A stretch of 64,000 nt of DNA, from positions 1 through 64,000 of the forward strand of contig JAFATB010000010.1 of NCBI GenBank assembly GCA_019244185.1, given 5' to 3'. Positions 38,780 to 48,040 of the stretch are shown here, piece by piece. Source of the DNA: Acidobacteriota bacterium (lineage in GTDB: Bacteria; Acidobacteriota; Thermoanaerobaculia; Gp7-AA8). A program made the position numbers and the translations under genes. The notes under the pieces are model-generated. The model was not told where the DNA came from, ran no database searches, and saw nothing but the letters and a program-made list of their open reading frames with translations. Within the stretch, counting starts at the first letter, position 1. Each line of letters begins with the position of its first letter.

Positions 38780-39569
38780 GCCGACTTACAGACTGACCAT
38801 CGAGTACGAAGGCACTCGCTACTCCGGTTGGCAGGCGCAGGGTAACACGCAGAAAACCGTTCAGGGCCATCTGCTGCGCGCCGCCCACGACATCCTCGGC
38901 GAGGTCGACCTCGGCGGCGCGGGACGCACGGACGCGGGCGTGCACGCGGTGGCGCAGGTCGCGCATCTCCGCACGCACAAGTCGGTCGAGCCGCTGCAGC
39001 TGATGCGCAAGCTCAACGACCTTCTGCCGCACGACATCAACGTGCTCGAGCTCTCGCGCACGCGCGACAACTTTCATGCGCGCCACGACGCCACCTCGCG
39101 CGTCTATCTATATCAGATCGCCACGCGCCGCACGGCGTTCGCGAAATCGTTCGTCTGGTGGATCAAGGACCGGCTCGACGTCGAAGCGATGGCGCGCGCG
39201 GCCGGCGCGGTCGCGGGACGCCACGACTTCAGCGCGTTCACCGACAAGCGCCTGAAGGAAGAAGACTCGCGCATCGTCGTCGTCGAGCGTTGCGAGCTCG
39301 CGCGCGACGGTGAGCTGATTCTCTTCCGCATCGCCGCGTCGCATTTCCTCTGGAAGATGGTGCGCAAGCTCGTGTCGATCCTCGTCGAGATCGGACGCGG
39401 CAACGAGACCGACATCGCGTCGCGGCTGCACGCGCGCGCCGAGCCGTACGCGCCGACCGCGCCGCCGTCGGGACTGTTTCTCGAAGCGATCGTGTACGAA
39501 GGCGAGACGTTCGAGCGGCCGCTCGCGCCGCTCATTCCGGTCGAGCGCTTCGTGAGGCCGCGGCGATGA
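38778..39569 (+). CDS. truA: tRNA pseudouridine(38-40) synthase
   Basis: TruA isomerises uridines 38-40 in the anticodon stem-loop. The 263-residue product has the N-terminal YRLTIEYEGTRYSGWQAQ and the catalytic Asp52 in GAGRTDAGVHA, plus HDFSAF in the second half. Length matches the family. It shares its start region with the divergent DUF971 gene and its stop with thiL (ATGA). Confidence 0.96.
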   Translation: MPTYRLTIEYEGTRYSGWQAQGNTQKTVQGHLLRAAHDILGEVDLGGAGRTDAGVHAVAQVAHLRTHKSVEPLQLMRKLNDLLPHDINVLELSRTRDNFHARHDATSRVYLYQIATRRTAFAKSFVWWIKDRLDVEAMARAAGAVAGRHDFSAFTDKRLKEEDSRIVVVERCELARDGELILFRIAASHFLWKMVRKLVSILVEIGRGNETDIASRLHARAEPYAPTAPPSGLFLEAIVYEGETFERPLAPLIPVERFVRPRR

Positions 39570-40498
39570 ACGAGGCGCAACTCGTCGCGCGCGTGCGCGA
39601 GCTCTTCTCGCCGCGCATCGGCGACGACGCGGCGGTCGTGGATGATCAGGTCTTCACGACCGACATGCTCGTCGAGGACGTCGACTTCACGCGCGCGATT
39701 CCGCTCGCGACGATCGCGCGCAAGAGCCTGGCGGTGAACCTCTCCGATCTCGCGGCGATGGGCGCGGCGCCCGCGTACGCGCTGGTCGCGCTGGCGCTGC
39801 CGGAGTGGGCGCGGGAGCGCGCGGACGAGCTGCTCGTGTCGCTTGCAAACGCGGCGAAGGAACACGGCATCGAGATCATCGGCGGCGATCTCTCGCGTGG
39901 CGAGAAGCTCACCATCGCGATCACCGCGGTCGGCCGCATCGTCACGCGACCGCTCCTGCGCAGCGGCGCGAAGCCGGGAGACCGGCTGTACGTTTCGCGC
40001 CCGCTCGGCGCGTCCGCGGCGGGGCTCTCGCTGCTTTCGAAGAACGACGCGCTCAGTTATGCCGAGCGCGAGTTCGCGGAGTCGTGCATCCGCCGCCATC
40101 TCGATCCAGAGCCGGAGCTCGCGTTGGGACTCGCGCTCGCGAAGATCCCGCAGGTCACCGCGTGCATCGATGTCTCCGACGGCCTCTCGACCGACGTGCA
40201 TCATCTCTGCGAGGCCTCGCAGTGCGGCGCGGAGATCGAGCGCGAGCGCATCCCGGTCTTTCCCGATCTCGCCGCGTACGGACCGAAGCTCGGCATCGCG
40301 GTGCGCGAGGCGGTGCTCGACGGCGGCGAGGAGTACGCGCTGCTGTTCACGTCCTCGCTGCGCGAGTCGGAGCTGTCGCGACTGACGGGACGTCCGGTGT
40401 ATCGCATCGGACGCATGACGCGCGAGCGCGGCGTGGTGCTCGTCGACGGCGGTGCCGCGCGGCCGCTAGAGCCGCGCGGGTTCGATCACTTCGCGTGA
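39566..40498 (+). CDS. thiL: Thiamine-monophosphate kinase
   Basis: ThiL phosphorylates thiamine monophosphate to the active diphosphate. The 310-residue protein shows IGDDAAVVD, TTDMLVEDVDF, NLSDLAAMGAAP and VCIDVSDGLSTD-like ACIDVSDGLSTDVHH, all typical of the PurM/ThiL superfamily. It is translationally coupled to truA by an ATGA overlap. No TPP riboswitch is visible. Its 3' end overlaps the convergent DUF1772 gene by 13 bp. Confidence 0.95.
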   Translation: MNEAQLVARVRELFSPRIGDDAAVVDDQVFTTDMLVEDVDFTRAIPLATIARKSLAVNLSDLAAMGAAPAYALVALALPEWARERADELLVSLANAAKEHGIEIIGGDLSRGEKLTIAITAVGRIVTRPLLRSGAKPGDRLYVSRPLGASAAGLSLLSKNDALSYAEREFAESCIRRHLDPEPELALGLALAKIPQVTACIDVSDGLSTDVHHLCEASQCGAEIERERIPVFPDLAAYGPKLGIAVREAVLDGGEEYALLFTSSLRESELSRLTGRPVYRIGRMTRERGVVLVDGGAARPLEPRGFDHFA

Positions 40499-40965
40499 CG
40501 GTGGAGGTTCGACGCGGCGACGGCGCAGACGAAGGCGCCGATGCCGAGAGTCGTGCGGACGGCGTGGGCGCGGCTCCAGTTCTTGACGAGCGTCGTGCGT
40601 TCGGACGGATAGTCGGCGGCCGGCTGTTCGTCGAGCTGCTTGTTGATCGGCACGGTGACCATCACCGTCGCGGCGAGCACGCCGGCGAGGCCGAGGGCGG
40701 AGGCGGAATCGAGCACGCGGCGCGAGGCGGGCACGCCGACGCCACGCGGCGCGGCGACGGCCAGCGTGATCGCGGTGCCGAGCGCCACCGGTCCGATGGC
40801 GTTGAAGTAGCCGGCGATCGTCGGATTCATCCGGCTGTCGACGCGCGGCAGCTCTTCTTTCCAGCCGGGGACGAGCGCGGCTTCGCCGAAACCGAGCGAG
40901 CCTGCGAGCAGGCCCGCGGTAGTGAGGTTCACGAAGCGCAGGAGCGATTCGATCGTCCGGTTCAA
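40486..40965 (-). CDS. DUF1772 (anthrone oxygenase-like) membrane protein
   Basis: The 159-residue protein has four hydrophobic helices and the DUF1772 pattern: an early GLLAGSLGFGEAAL stretch, a central VPINKQL and the motif WSRAHAVRTTLG. Members are small membrane proteins of mostly unknown function; some are called anthrone oxygenases. The start is a TTG with AGGAGG 8 bases upstream. Confidence 0.78.
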   Translation of the reverse strand: MNRTIESLLRFVNLTTAGLLAGSLGFGEAALVPGWKEELPRVDSRMNPTIAGYFNAIGPVALGTAITLAVAAPRGVGVPASRRVLDSASALGLAGVLAATVMVTVPINKQLDEQPAADYPSERTTLVKNWSRAHAVRTTLGIGAFVCAVAASNLHRHAK

Positions 40966-40980
40966 ACAGTCCCCTCCTGA

Positions 40981-41057
40981 CTATGCAAAGGTGAGGCGCG
41001 AACGCCAGGAGGAAGAGTACACCGAAGGAAACTGCGGCAAAAGAGCGGCGCGCGCGG
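40981..41057. other. Short intergenic stretch without a gene
   Basis: Apart from the terminator hairpin next to it, the gap between the DUF1772 gene and the PDZ gene holds no feature I can support. Confidence 0.5.
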
Positions 41058-41087
41058 AAACGCGGGATCGCGCGTGGCGATCCCGCG
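41058..41087 (-). terminator. Terminator of the sigma/anti-sigma/PDZ operon
   Basis: CGCGGGATCGC and GCGATCCCGCG form a perfect 11-bp stem with a 5-base loop, 10 bp after the PDZ stop. On the operon strand it is followed by TTTCC, a weak T-run. Confidence 0.6.
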
Positions 41088-41096
41088 TGCATCGCG

Positions 41097-41717
41097 TCAG
41101 CGCTGCAGTTTCTTCTCGAGCTCTTTCATGCGCGACTCGAGCTCGCGGAGGCGGTCCTGCAGCTCGCTGCAGTTCGGCAGCGAGTCGATGCGCGCCTTCC
41201 ATTCGGGAGAGTTGAACGTCTCGCCGACTTCGCGCGACAGATCGGCGAAGTGGCCGAGGAGCATGCGCGGCGCCTCGCGCTCGACGAGTGTGGCCACGGC
41301 GGTCTGCCGCGCGCGTCCGCGAATGAACTCGATGCGCACGGTGTCGCCGTCCTTCTTGTCCTTGATCGCGCGGCGCAGGGCGCCGCTCCACGCGATGTTG
41401 TTGCCGTCGACGCTGACGATCACGTCGCCGGGACGGAGGCCTGCTTTGTCGGCGGGGCTGCCGTCTTCGACGGAGTCGACGAGCGCGCCGCTCTCCTTCG
41501 TCGAGCCGAAGTGCTCGCGCAGGTCGCCGGAGATGTCGATGAGGCTGACGCCGAGGAATGCGCGCTTGCCGGGAGCGACGAGATCGACGGAGGCGTCGCC
41601 GGTGTCGGAGATCACTTTGCCGTCGCGCACGACGACGGTGCGCGTGTGCTGTTCCGCGAAGAGCGCGGATGCGGCGAAGAGGAGAAGAGCGAGGATGAGG
41701 ATTCGTTTCATGGTCAT
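41097..41717 (-). CDS. Secreted PDZ-domain protein with C-terminal coiled coil
   Basis: The 206-residue product has a signal peptide (residues 1-21), a PDZ domain (about 50-145, with FLGVSLIDIS, SPADKAGLRPGDVIVSVDG) and a C-terminal Glu/Lys/Leu heptad coiled coil (last 30 residues). No protease domain is attached. It is the third gene of an ECF sigma factor operon, so it may sense or scaffold misfolded envelope proteins for that sigma system; this is inference from context. Confidence 0.82.
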   Translation of the reverse strand: MTMKRILILALLLFAASALFAEQHTRTVVVRDGKVISDTGDASVDLVAPGKRAFLGVSLIDISGDLREHFGSTKESGALVDSVEDGSPADKAGLRPGDVIVSVDGNNIAWSGALRRAIKDKKDGDTVRIEFIRGRARQTAVATLVEREAPRMLLGHFADLSREVGETFNSPEWKARIDSLPNCSELQDRLRELESRMKELEKKLQR

Positions 41718-41726
41718 GGCTGATCC

Positions 41727-42140
41727 TTAGTCAAAGGTGCGGTAGGCGACGGGTTGGATGTCCGGATTGTTCGGGAGCGTGCGCGCGGCGGAGTCGGCGT
41801 CGACGATGACGCGCGAGCCGCCGTCGTTTTCGAAGACGACCACCGGCTCGGGCGCGTTGGCGTCCTGCTTCACCGACTCGAGCTCGGCGCGCAGTTTCTG
41901 TTGTTCGGCGCGCAACGCGGCCACGCGCTGCTGACGGGCGCGCTGCGCGATGCCGGCGTTGACGGCGACGAGCAGGACGAGCGCCATCGCGCAGGCCGCG
42001 AGCGTGCGCCACGTGAACCGCGGTTGCCCCTGCGGTTCACGCGACGCGCGCAGCTTGCGCCGCAGCTCAGAGTCGAACGCCGGCGACGCGTTCGTGCGCG
42101 GAAGGCCCCGCAGCAAATCGCCGAGTTGAGTGTCGTTCAT
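41727..42140 (-). CDS. Putative single-pass anti-sigma factor
   Basis: The 137-residue protein has a cytoplasmic N-terminus (1-43), one transmembrane helix (about 45-65, LAACAMALVLLVAVNAGIA) and a periplasmic coiled-coil-like tail. No zinc-binding anti-sigma HxxxCxxC motif is present, so the call rests on its topology and on overlapping the sigma factor gene by 74 bp. It would hold the sigma factor at the membrane until an envelope signal is received. Confidence 0.6.
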   Translation of the reverse strand: MNDTQLGDLLRGLPRTNASPAFDSELRRKLRASREPQGQPRFTWRTLAACAMALVLLVAVNAGIAQRARQQRVAALRAEQQKLRAELESVKQDANAPEPVVVFENDGGSRVIVDADSAARTLPNNPDIQPVAYRTFD

Positions 42141-42705
42141 TGGAAAGTTCTCCGATCCACCAGGGTGCGAGATGCCGCCGGAGCAGCTCTCTCGCGCGTG
42201 AGATGCGCGACTTCACGGTGCCGATGCGCAGGTCGAGCGCGCGCGCGATCGCCTCGTACGACCATTCCTCGATCTCGAACAGCACGAGCGGCGCACGGTA
42301 CTTGAGCGGAAGCTGCTCGAGCGCCGCGGTCACCTGCCGCTGGATCTCGGACGTGACGAGCGAAGCGTCGGGCGCGGGACTCTGTTGCGCCGTGCTCGCG
42401 TGCAGCCGCGGCAGGAGCAGGCTCCACCGCCGCTCGCGCCGCACCTCGGTGACGACGAGGTTCGTGGCGATGCGGAAGAGGTACGGCCCGAGCCGTTCCT
42501 GCTCGCGATAGTTGGCCGCGTTCCGATACAGCCGCACGAACGCGTCCTGCGCGATCTCCTCGGCGCGCTCCCGGGAGCGGACGAGGTGCGTCAGGTAGTT
42601 GACGAGCGAATGTTTGTAACGGGCGACGATCTCCGTGAAGGCGTCGTCGTCACCTTCCCGGACCCGCTGCATCAAGGCGTCGTCAGTCGCGGCGTGCATT
42701 CGCAT
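42067..42705 (-). CDS. ECF-type RNA polymerase sigma factor
   Basis: The 212-residue protein has sigma-70 region 2 (about 10-80, with DAFVRLYRNAANY and FRIATNLV) and region 4 (about 120-180, with LPLKYRAPLVLFEIEEWSYE and IGTVKSRISRARELLRRHL). Regions 1 and 3 are missing, as in ECF factors. The last about 25 residues are encoded in DNA that also encodes the start of the anti-sigma-like protein. It should direct transcription of an envelope-stress regulon, probably including its own operon. Confidence 0.88.
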   Translation of the reverse strand: MRMHAATDDALMQRVREGDDDAFTEIVARYKHSLVNYLTHLVRSRERAEEIAQDAFVRLYRNAANYREQERLGPYLFRIATNLVVTEVRRERRWSLLLPRLHASTAQQSPAPDASLVTSEIQRQVTAALEQLPLKYRAPLVLFEIEEWSYEAIARALDLRIGTVKSRISRARELLRRHLAPWWIGELSNERHSTRRFAAGPSAHERVAGVRL

Positions 42706-42738
42706 AGAGGAACGCGCGGACGCCGAAAAGGTTCCGGG

Positions 42739-45700
42739 CTACTTGCGCGAGTCCTCGAGCTGTTTGATGCGGGAGACGATGTCGCGGTAGTTGGAGTTCA
42801 TCCCGTAGACCTCGAGGAACGCCTTCTGCGCGTTGTCGGTGTCGCCGACTTCCTGGTACGCGGCGCCGAGGTCGTAGAGCAGGCCGATGTGCTCCTCCTC
42901 GGTGATCTCCGCCATCTCCAGACCCTTGCGATACCACTTGATCGCGAGCTGCGGCATGCCCTTCTCGAGGAAGCAGAGGCCGAGCATCGACGCGCACTCG
43001 ACGGCGCGTTTCGGATCCTTCGACGCCAGCTGGAACTCGCCGATGGCCTCGTCGATGAGGCCCATCTCCTTGTAGGCGATGCCGAGGTTGTAGTGCGTGT
43101 CGTAGTCCTCGGAATCGAGCTGCTGTTCGACGCCCTTCTTGAACTCCTTGAAGATCTCTTCGAGCGACTGCTCTTCCTCGGAGAGCGAGATCTGCTCGTC
43201 GTCTTCGGCGAGCTCCGACTCGAGCTCCGCGGCGAGATCGAAGAAGTTGTCCTCGTCGGCGAAGAGGTTCTCCTCCTGCACGAGCGCCGCGGAGAAATCG
43301 GGCGCGGGTGCCACGGCAGGCGCGGGCTCAGCGATCGCGGCCGGCGTGAACGCGTCCTCTTCCTCGTCGTCCGGAATCGCGGAGAGGAGCTCGCTCTCGA
43401 TCTCGTCGCGCGAGAGCGCGGCGGGACGCGACGTGCTTTCGGGCGCGGGCGCTGGCGGCGCGGCAACGGCGGTGGCCGCGGCGGCGCTGTCGATGCGTGC
43501 GCGGCGCGACTCGAGGTCCGGATGATTCGGGAACTGCGCGGAGAGCGTTTCGAGCTTGCGCCGCGCCTCGTCGAACAGCTCCTGCTCGATGTAGAAGTCG
43601 ATCTCGCCGATGTCTTCGATGGCCGGCTGATCGAGATCCTGCGTCAGCGACTCGACGCCGAAGAACGGCTCGTCCGCCGTGAGCGGCTCGCCGAGCGGAA
43701 TCTCCTCGTCGAAGCCGGGCAGCGGCTCGTCGGCCATCGCGACCGGCTCGGGCTCGGGCTCCGGTTCGGCGATCGGTTCCGGCGCTAGCTCCGGCTCCGG
43801 CGCGAATTCGGGCTCTGCCTCAAATGAGGGTTCCGGTTCGAATGCGGGTTCGGGCTCCGCGCCGGGACGCGAGAGCAGCGTCTCGAACTCGACGTCTGCC
43901 GGAACGTCCGCGGGAGCGTCGACAGGTGCGTCAAAGGAAAGCGGCGCGTCCGTGAACTCGATCGTCTCCTCGACGTCCGGCAGTTCCGTCGGCGCGTCGG
44001 CGACGGCGGGACCTTCGAGGTCGAGCTCGATTTCCGGCGGCGCATCGAGGTCGAACGTCAGCTCGTCGTTCGTCTGCGCGAAGTCGTCGAGCGAGAACTC
44101 CGAAGGTGCCGGTGCGGGCGGCGGCGCGGGTGCCGGCGCCGCGGGAGGCGCGGCGGGCAGCGGACGCTCCATCGTCGGCGTGCGCGGCGCGGGCGCGGCG
44201 GCGCGGCGCGGCTCGAACGTCTGGCCGCGCATGAGGAACTCGTTGCGCACGGCCTCGATCGTGTCGCGCGCGTTCGTCTCCTCGAGCAGGTTCACGTACG
44301 CCTGCGCGGCGGTGCGCGCGCCCTCGGCGTCGCCTTCCTCGAGCAGGATGCGGAACAGCCGCTCGTGCGCGGTCATGTTGCGCGGCGAGCGTTCGAGCAC
44401 CGCGCGCAGATGCTCGGCCGCTTTCTCGGCGAGGCCGTACTTCGCGAAGACTTCCGCCTCGGTGAGATGCTCGGTGATGAAGTCGAGATCTTCGTTGTCG
44501 GAGAGATCGGCCGCCGCGAGATCGACCGCGGACATCAGCCGCTGCGGCGGTGGCGGCGGCGCGACTTGCGCCAGTTCCGGCGACAGATCGAGCTCGAGCG
44601 GCGCGGAGGCGTCGAGGTCGAGCGAGATCGAGTCGTCGACTTCTTCCGCGATGTCGAACGACGGCGCGGGCTCGTCGATCTCCATCGGCGGCAGCGAGAC
44701 TTCCGGTGCGCGCGGCGAGCGCGGAATCGTTTCGTTGCCGCCCATCTGCGAGCGGACGAACTGGAGCTTCGTGCGGTGCTGCGCGTTCTGCGGCTCGCGC
44801 TGGATCAGCTTCTCGAGCACCTTCGACGCGTCGTCGTACCGCCCGCGCGCGATGTGCGCCTCGGCGAGGCTGTTCATCGACGCGAGGATGTTCGTCTCTT
44901 CGTTGAGCCGCACGTACAGCGCGACGAGGCGTTCGAGCGTGGCCGTGTTGCCGGAGTCGACGCGCAGGATGCGGTTCAGCATCTCGATCGCCGCGCCGCG
45001 TTCGCCGCGCGCGAGCGCCTTTTCCGCGAGCGGCGCGATCATCTCCAGCGCGCGGTCGGCGTCGTTCTGCTTGAGATACAGCTCGCCGAGGGCTTCGCGC
45101 ACCGCCGGATCGTTCGCGTCGGCGGAGAGCGCGCGTTCGAGCGTCGCGCGCGCGGCGCTGCTGTCGCCTTTGCCGAGCTGGATGCGGCCGAGGGTCGCGA
45201 GGAGGCGCGGGTGGTTGGCGTTCGCTTCGAGCGCGGCCTCGACGATCTGCCGCGCGTTGTCGTAATCCTTCGCCTCGAGCAGCGCCGTGACGAGCGAGTC
45301 GACGAGATCGGTGTTCTTCGCGTCGATCTTCAGCGCCTTGCGGAAGACCTGCACCGCCTCGTCGAGCATGCCGCGCTTGAGCAGCATCCGGCCGACGCGG
45401 TCGTACTCCTTGAGCGCCTCGGCGGTCTGATTGTTTTGCGAGTAGAGGTCGGCGAGCTTGACGTGAACGTTGATCGAGTTCGGGTCGAGCTCCGAGATCT
45501 TGCGGTAGATCGCCAGCGCGTTCGACGGGTCGCCGTGCTTGAGGTAGTAGTCGGCGAGAACCTGGTACTGGCTCTTCGCCTCCATCGCCAGTCCCTGCTT
45601 CGCGTACAGGTCGGCGAGTCGCGCGTAGATGTCGAGCTTCGAGGGATCGAGCTTGTTGATCTTCTTGTAGATCGCGATCGCTTTGAGGAAGAAGCCGTCC

Positions 45701-45912
45701 TTCGAGTAATGCTCCGCGATCTTCGAGAAGACCTTGACCGCCTCGTCGTTGCGGTTGATGCGCACCCAGAGATCGCCGATGCGATTCAGGGTATTGACGT
45801 CATTGGGATTGTCTTCGAGGAGGCGCTCGTACTCCTTGATCGCGGGCTCGATCTTTCCCTTCGCGACGAGCTTCTCCGCACTCGCGATGACTTTGTCGCG
45901 CTGGACCGCCAT
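42739..45912 (-). CDS. Large TPR-repeat protein with acidic Pro-rich linker
   Basis: The 1057-residue protein has no signal peptide. Residues about 1-400 are TPR repeats in register (for example AIKEYERLLEDNPNDVNTL, AIYRKISELDPNSINVHVKL). Residues about 400-920 are mostly Glu/Pro/Ala-rich and probably disordered, with a short helical island (about 465-560). The last 130 residues return to TPRs (DTHYNLGIAYKEMGLIDEA). It looks like a large cytoplasmic scaffold; similar architectures occur with motility or secretion systems, but no such genes are near. A single gene between its own promoter gap and the sigma operon. Confidence 0.85.
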   Translation of the reverse strand: MAVQRDKVIASAEKLVAKGKIEPAIKEYERLLEDNPNDVNTLNRIGDLWVRINRNDEAVKVFSKIAEHYSKDGFFLKAIAIYKKINKLDPSKLDIYARLADLYAKQGLAMEAKSQYQVLADYYLKHGDPSNALAIYRKISELDPNSINVHVKLADLYSQNNQTAEALKEYDRVGRMLLKRGMLDEAVQVFRKALKIDAKNTDLVDSLVTALLEAKDYDNARQIVEAALEANANHPRLLATLGRIQLGKGDSSAARATLERALSADANDPAVREALGELYLKQNDADRALEMIAPLAEKALARGERGAAIEMLNRILRVDSGNTATLERLVALYVRLNEETNILASMNSLAEAHIARGRYDDASKVLEKLIQREPQNAQHRTKLQFVRSQMGGNETIPRSPRAPEVSLPPMEIDEPAPSFDIAEEVDDSISLDLDASAPLELDLSPELAQVAPPPPPQRLMSAVDLAAADLSDNEDLDFITEHLTEAEVFAKYGLAEKAAEHLRAVLERSPRNMTAHERLFRILLEEGDAEGARTAAQAYVNLLEETNARDTIEAVRNEFLMRGQTFEPRRAAAPAPRTPTMERPLPAAPPAAPAPAPPPAPAPSEFSLDDFAQTNDELTFDLDAPPEIELDLEGPAVADAPTELPDVEETIEFTDAPLSFDAPVDAPADVPADVEFETLLSRPGAEPEPAFEPEPSFEAEPEFAPEPELAPEPIAEPEPEPEPVAMADEPLPGFDEEIPLGEPLTADEPFFGVESLTQDLDQPAIEDIGEIDFYIEQELFDEARRKLETLSAQFPNHPDLESRRARIDSAAAATAVAAPPAPAPESTSRPAALSRDEIESELLSAIPDDEEEDAFTPAAIAEPAPAVAPAPDFSAALVQEENLFADEDNFFDLAAELESELAEDDEQISLSEEEQSLEEIFKEFKKGVEQQLDSEDYDTHYNLGIAYKEMGLIDEAIGEFQLASKDPKRAVECASMLGLCFLEKGMPQLAIKWYRKGLEMAEITEEEHIGLLYDLGAAYQEVGDTDNAQKAFLEVYGMNSNYRDIVSRIKQLEDSRK

Positions 45913-46008
45913 CTTCCCTGGTTTCGGCTCCTAAACCCGATCCCACCCGTCCAAGGGGGTGGCCGCCCATGATACGACTCCATCAGGGAAACGCGATAGA
46001 GGAGGTCG

Positions 46009-47970
46009 TCAGCGCACGTCGGCGGTCGAGCCCTCCACCTTCGTCCACGGTTCGGCGCGTCCGCCCGCGTAGCGCGCGAGGAACTCTTCGACGCGTCCGT
46101 ACATGTCCATCTGGTTCTCCGGCCGCGCGAAGCCGTGGCCTTCGTCGGGATAGAGGACGTACGTCACCTCGTGCTTCGCGCCGCGCAGCGCTTGGACAAA
46201 GCGCTCGACGTGCTCGGCGCGCGCGCGGACGTCGTGGCCTCCCGCGGCGACGAACAGCGGCCGCTCGATCTCGCTCACGTGGTACAGCGGCGAGATGGCG
46301 CGGTTGAGCGCGTCGTCGTGCACGAAGTCGCCGATGCGCCGCAGCCAGCGGCTGCGCGCCGCGACCCAATACGGCGGGAACGCCTCGAACGCGGTCCTGA
46401 TGTCGGTCACCGGCACGATGCCGACGCCGCACGCGAAGAACTGCGGCTCGCGCGCCATGGCCGTGAGGATCGCGTTGGCGCCCATCGAGCCGCCGTACGC
46501 GACGAGCCGCTTCGGATCGGCGATGCCCTGCGCCACCGCCCAGCGCGTGCCGTCGAGCACGTCGTCGACCATCCCGCGGCCGAGCTGGCCGTTGCCGGCG
46601 TTGTACGACTCGATGCCGAACCCGGTCGAGCCGCGGAAGTTCACGCGCAGCACGGCGTACCCGCGATTGGCGAGGAACGCCGATTCGAGGTCGAGCGGGA
46701 AGTCGCGGATCCACGGGCCGCCGTGCACGAGCACGATGAACGGATACGGACCGCTCGACGTGCCGCCCGGAGTGGTCAAGTAGCTGACCAGTTCGCGCCC
46801 GTCGCGCGCGCGGATCAGCACCGGCTTCACCACCGGCAGCGTGTAGCCCTTCAGCGCCTCCCCTTCATCGAAGAGCATCGTCAGGCGCTTCGCGGCGCGG
46901 TGGTACGTGTAATAGACGTTCGGCGCGTTCGCGGTTTCGGCCGCGACGATCCACCGTCCGTCGTCGGCGCTGCGGCTGATGATGTTCGCCCAGCGCCCGG
47001 TCTTCTGTTCGATGGACGTGATGTCGTTTTTGAAGCGCGTGTCGAGGAAGCGCCACTCCGGGACCATGTAGACGAAGCGCACGCCCTGCAGCGCGCCGGT
47101 GCGGGGATCGACCGAGACGTTCGGCGTCGTGTCGCCGGCGTCGGCCTTCGGATGTTCGGCCATGACCTCGAGCGTCGCGCCGGTCTTTGCATCGATGCGC
47201 TCGATGCGCGCGGTGTCGGAGTGCAGCGCCGACGCGACGTAGAGGCTCTTGCCGTCCGGCGCGAAGCCGCCGATCACCGAGCCGTTCGCGATCTGGCCCA
47301 TGAACGTCGAGCGCTCGAACGGCATCACCACGAGGTCGCGCCACGGCGCGCTCGCGCTGTCGCGTACGCGCACGATCGTGCGGCCGTTCGCGTCGAATGC
47401 CGTCGCGCCGCGCACGACGAAGTTCGTGTCGATGGCCCACGAGTTCACGTCGCCGGGATTCGTCGCCTCGAGCGTGATCGCGCCGGTGCGGAGGTCGACG
47501 CGGTGCACGTCGAAGACGCGGCGGTCGCGCAGGTTGAGCTCGACGAGCAGATCGTTGGGATGGCGCGGGTCGACGAAGTAGTGCTGCGCGCGAATCCCTC
47601 GGAACGGCGTGAGGTCGCGCACGATGCCCGACTCGAGATCGGCCGAGAAGATGTGGGCGTTCTCGTCGCCGTCGTCGCCATCGAAGAGCAGGTGCGTGTT
47701 GTCGCCCGCCCATTGATAGTCGAAGATCGGCCGCGACTCGTGCGTGACGACCTTCGCCTCGCCGCCTTCGGCCGGCTGCACCCAGATGTTGCCGACGCCG
47801 TGCTCGTCCGGCGCGACGTACGCGAGGCGCTTGCCGTCGGGCGAAAGCTGCGGCCAGGCCTTCACCGGCGGCGCGAAGAGCGCCTTGCGCGGAATCAGCG
47901 GCGGCAGTTCGGCGCGGAGCGGGAGAACGGCGGCGACGAAGAGGAGCGAGAGCAGCACGCGGCGTCTCAT
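46009..47970 (-). CDS. Secreted S9 family (prolyl oligopeptidase-like) peptidase
   Basis: The 653-residue protein has a signal peptide (residues 1-20), a WD/beta-propeller region (about 30-380, with QLSPDGKRLAYVAPDE) and an alpha/beta hydrolase domain. The nucleophile is Ser495 in GGSMGANA, the catalytic His is His612 in DEGHGFA, and the acid is probably the Asp in AAGGHDVRA. It should cleave oligopeptides in the periplasm as an acylaminoacyl- or dipeptidyl-peptidase type. A TATTCT hexamer lies 6 bases before the ATG. The gene is divergent from a LysR regulator that may control it. Confidence 0.9.
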   Translation of the reverse strand: MRRRVLLSLLFVAAVLPLRAELPPLIPRKALFAPPVKAWPQLSPDGKRLAYVAPDEHGVGNIWVQPAEGGEAKVVTHESRPIFDYQWAGDNTHLLFDGDDGDENAHIFSADLESGIVRDLTPFRGIRAQHYFVDPRHPNDLLVELNLRDRRVFDVHRVDLRTGAITLEATNPGDVNSWAIDTNFVVRGATAFDANGRTIVRVRDSASAPWRDLVVMPFERSTFMGQIANGSVIGGFAPDGKSLYVASALHSDTARIERIDAKTGATLEVMAEHPKADAGDTTPNVSVDPRTGALQGVRFVYMVPEWRFLDTRFKNDITSIEQKTGRWANIISRSADDGRWIVAAETANAPNVYYTYHRAAKRLTMLFDEGEALKGYTLPVVKPVLIRARDGRELVSYLTTPGGTSSGPYPFIVLVHGGPWIRDFPLDLESAFLANRGYAVLRVNFRGSTGFGIESYNAGNGQLGRGMVDDVLDGTRWAVAQGIADPKRLVAYGGSMGANAILTAMAREPQFFACGVGIVPVTDIRTAFEAFPPYWVAARSRWLRRIGDFVHDDALNRAISPLYHVSEIERPLFVAAGGHDVRARAEHVERFVQALRGAKHEVTYVLYPDEGHGFARPENQMDMYGRVEEFLARYAGGRAEPWTKVEGSTADVR

Positions 47971-47976
47971 GACGGC

Positions 47977-47982
47977 AGAATA
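47977..47982 (-). promoter_or_regulatory. -10 element TATTCT before the S9 peptidase ATG
   Basis: On the minus strand TATTCT is followed by 6 bases and the ATG. A near-palindrome GGAGATATACCTCC (47991-48004) lies just upstream and could bind the divergent regulator. Confidence 0.45.
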
Positions 47983-48040
47983 GCGGCGACGGAGATATAC
48001 CTCCAATTCATTAAACCTATACTGATCATTCACGGGATCA

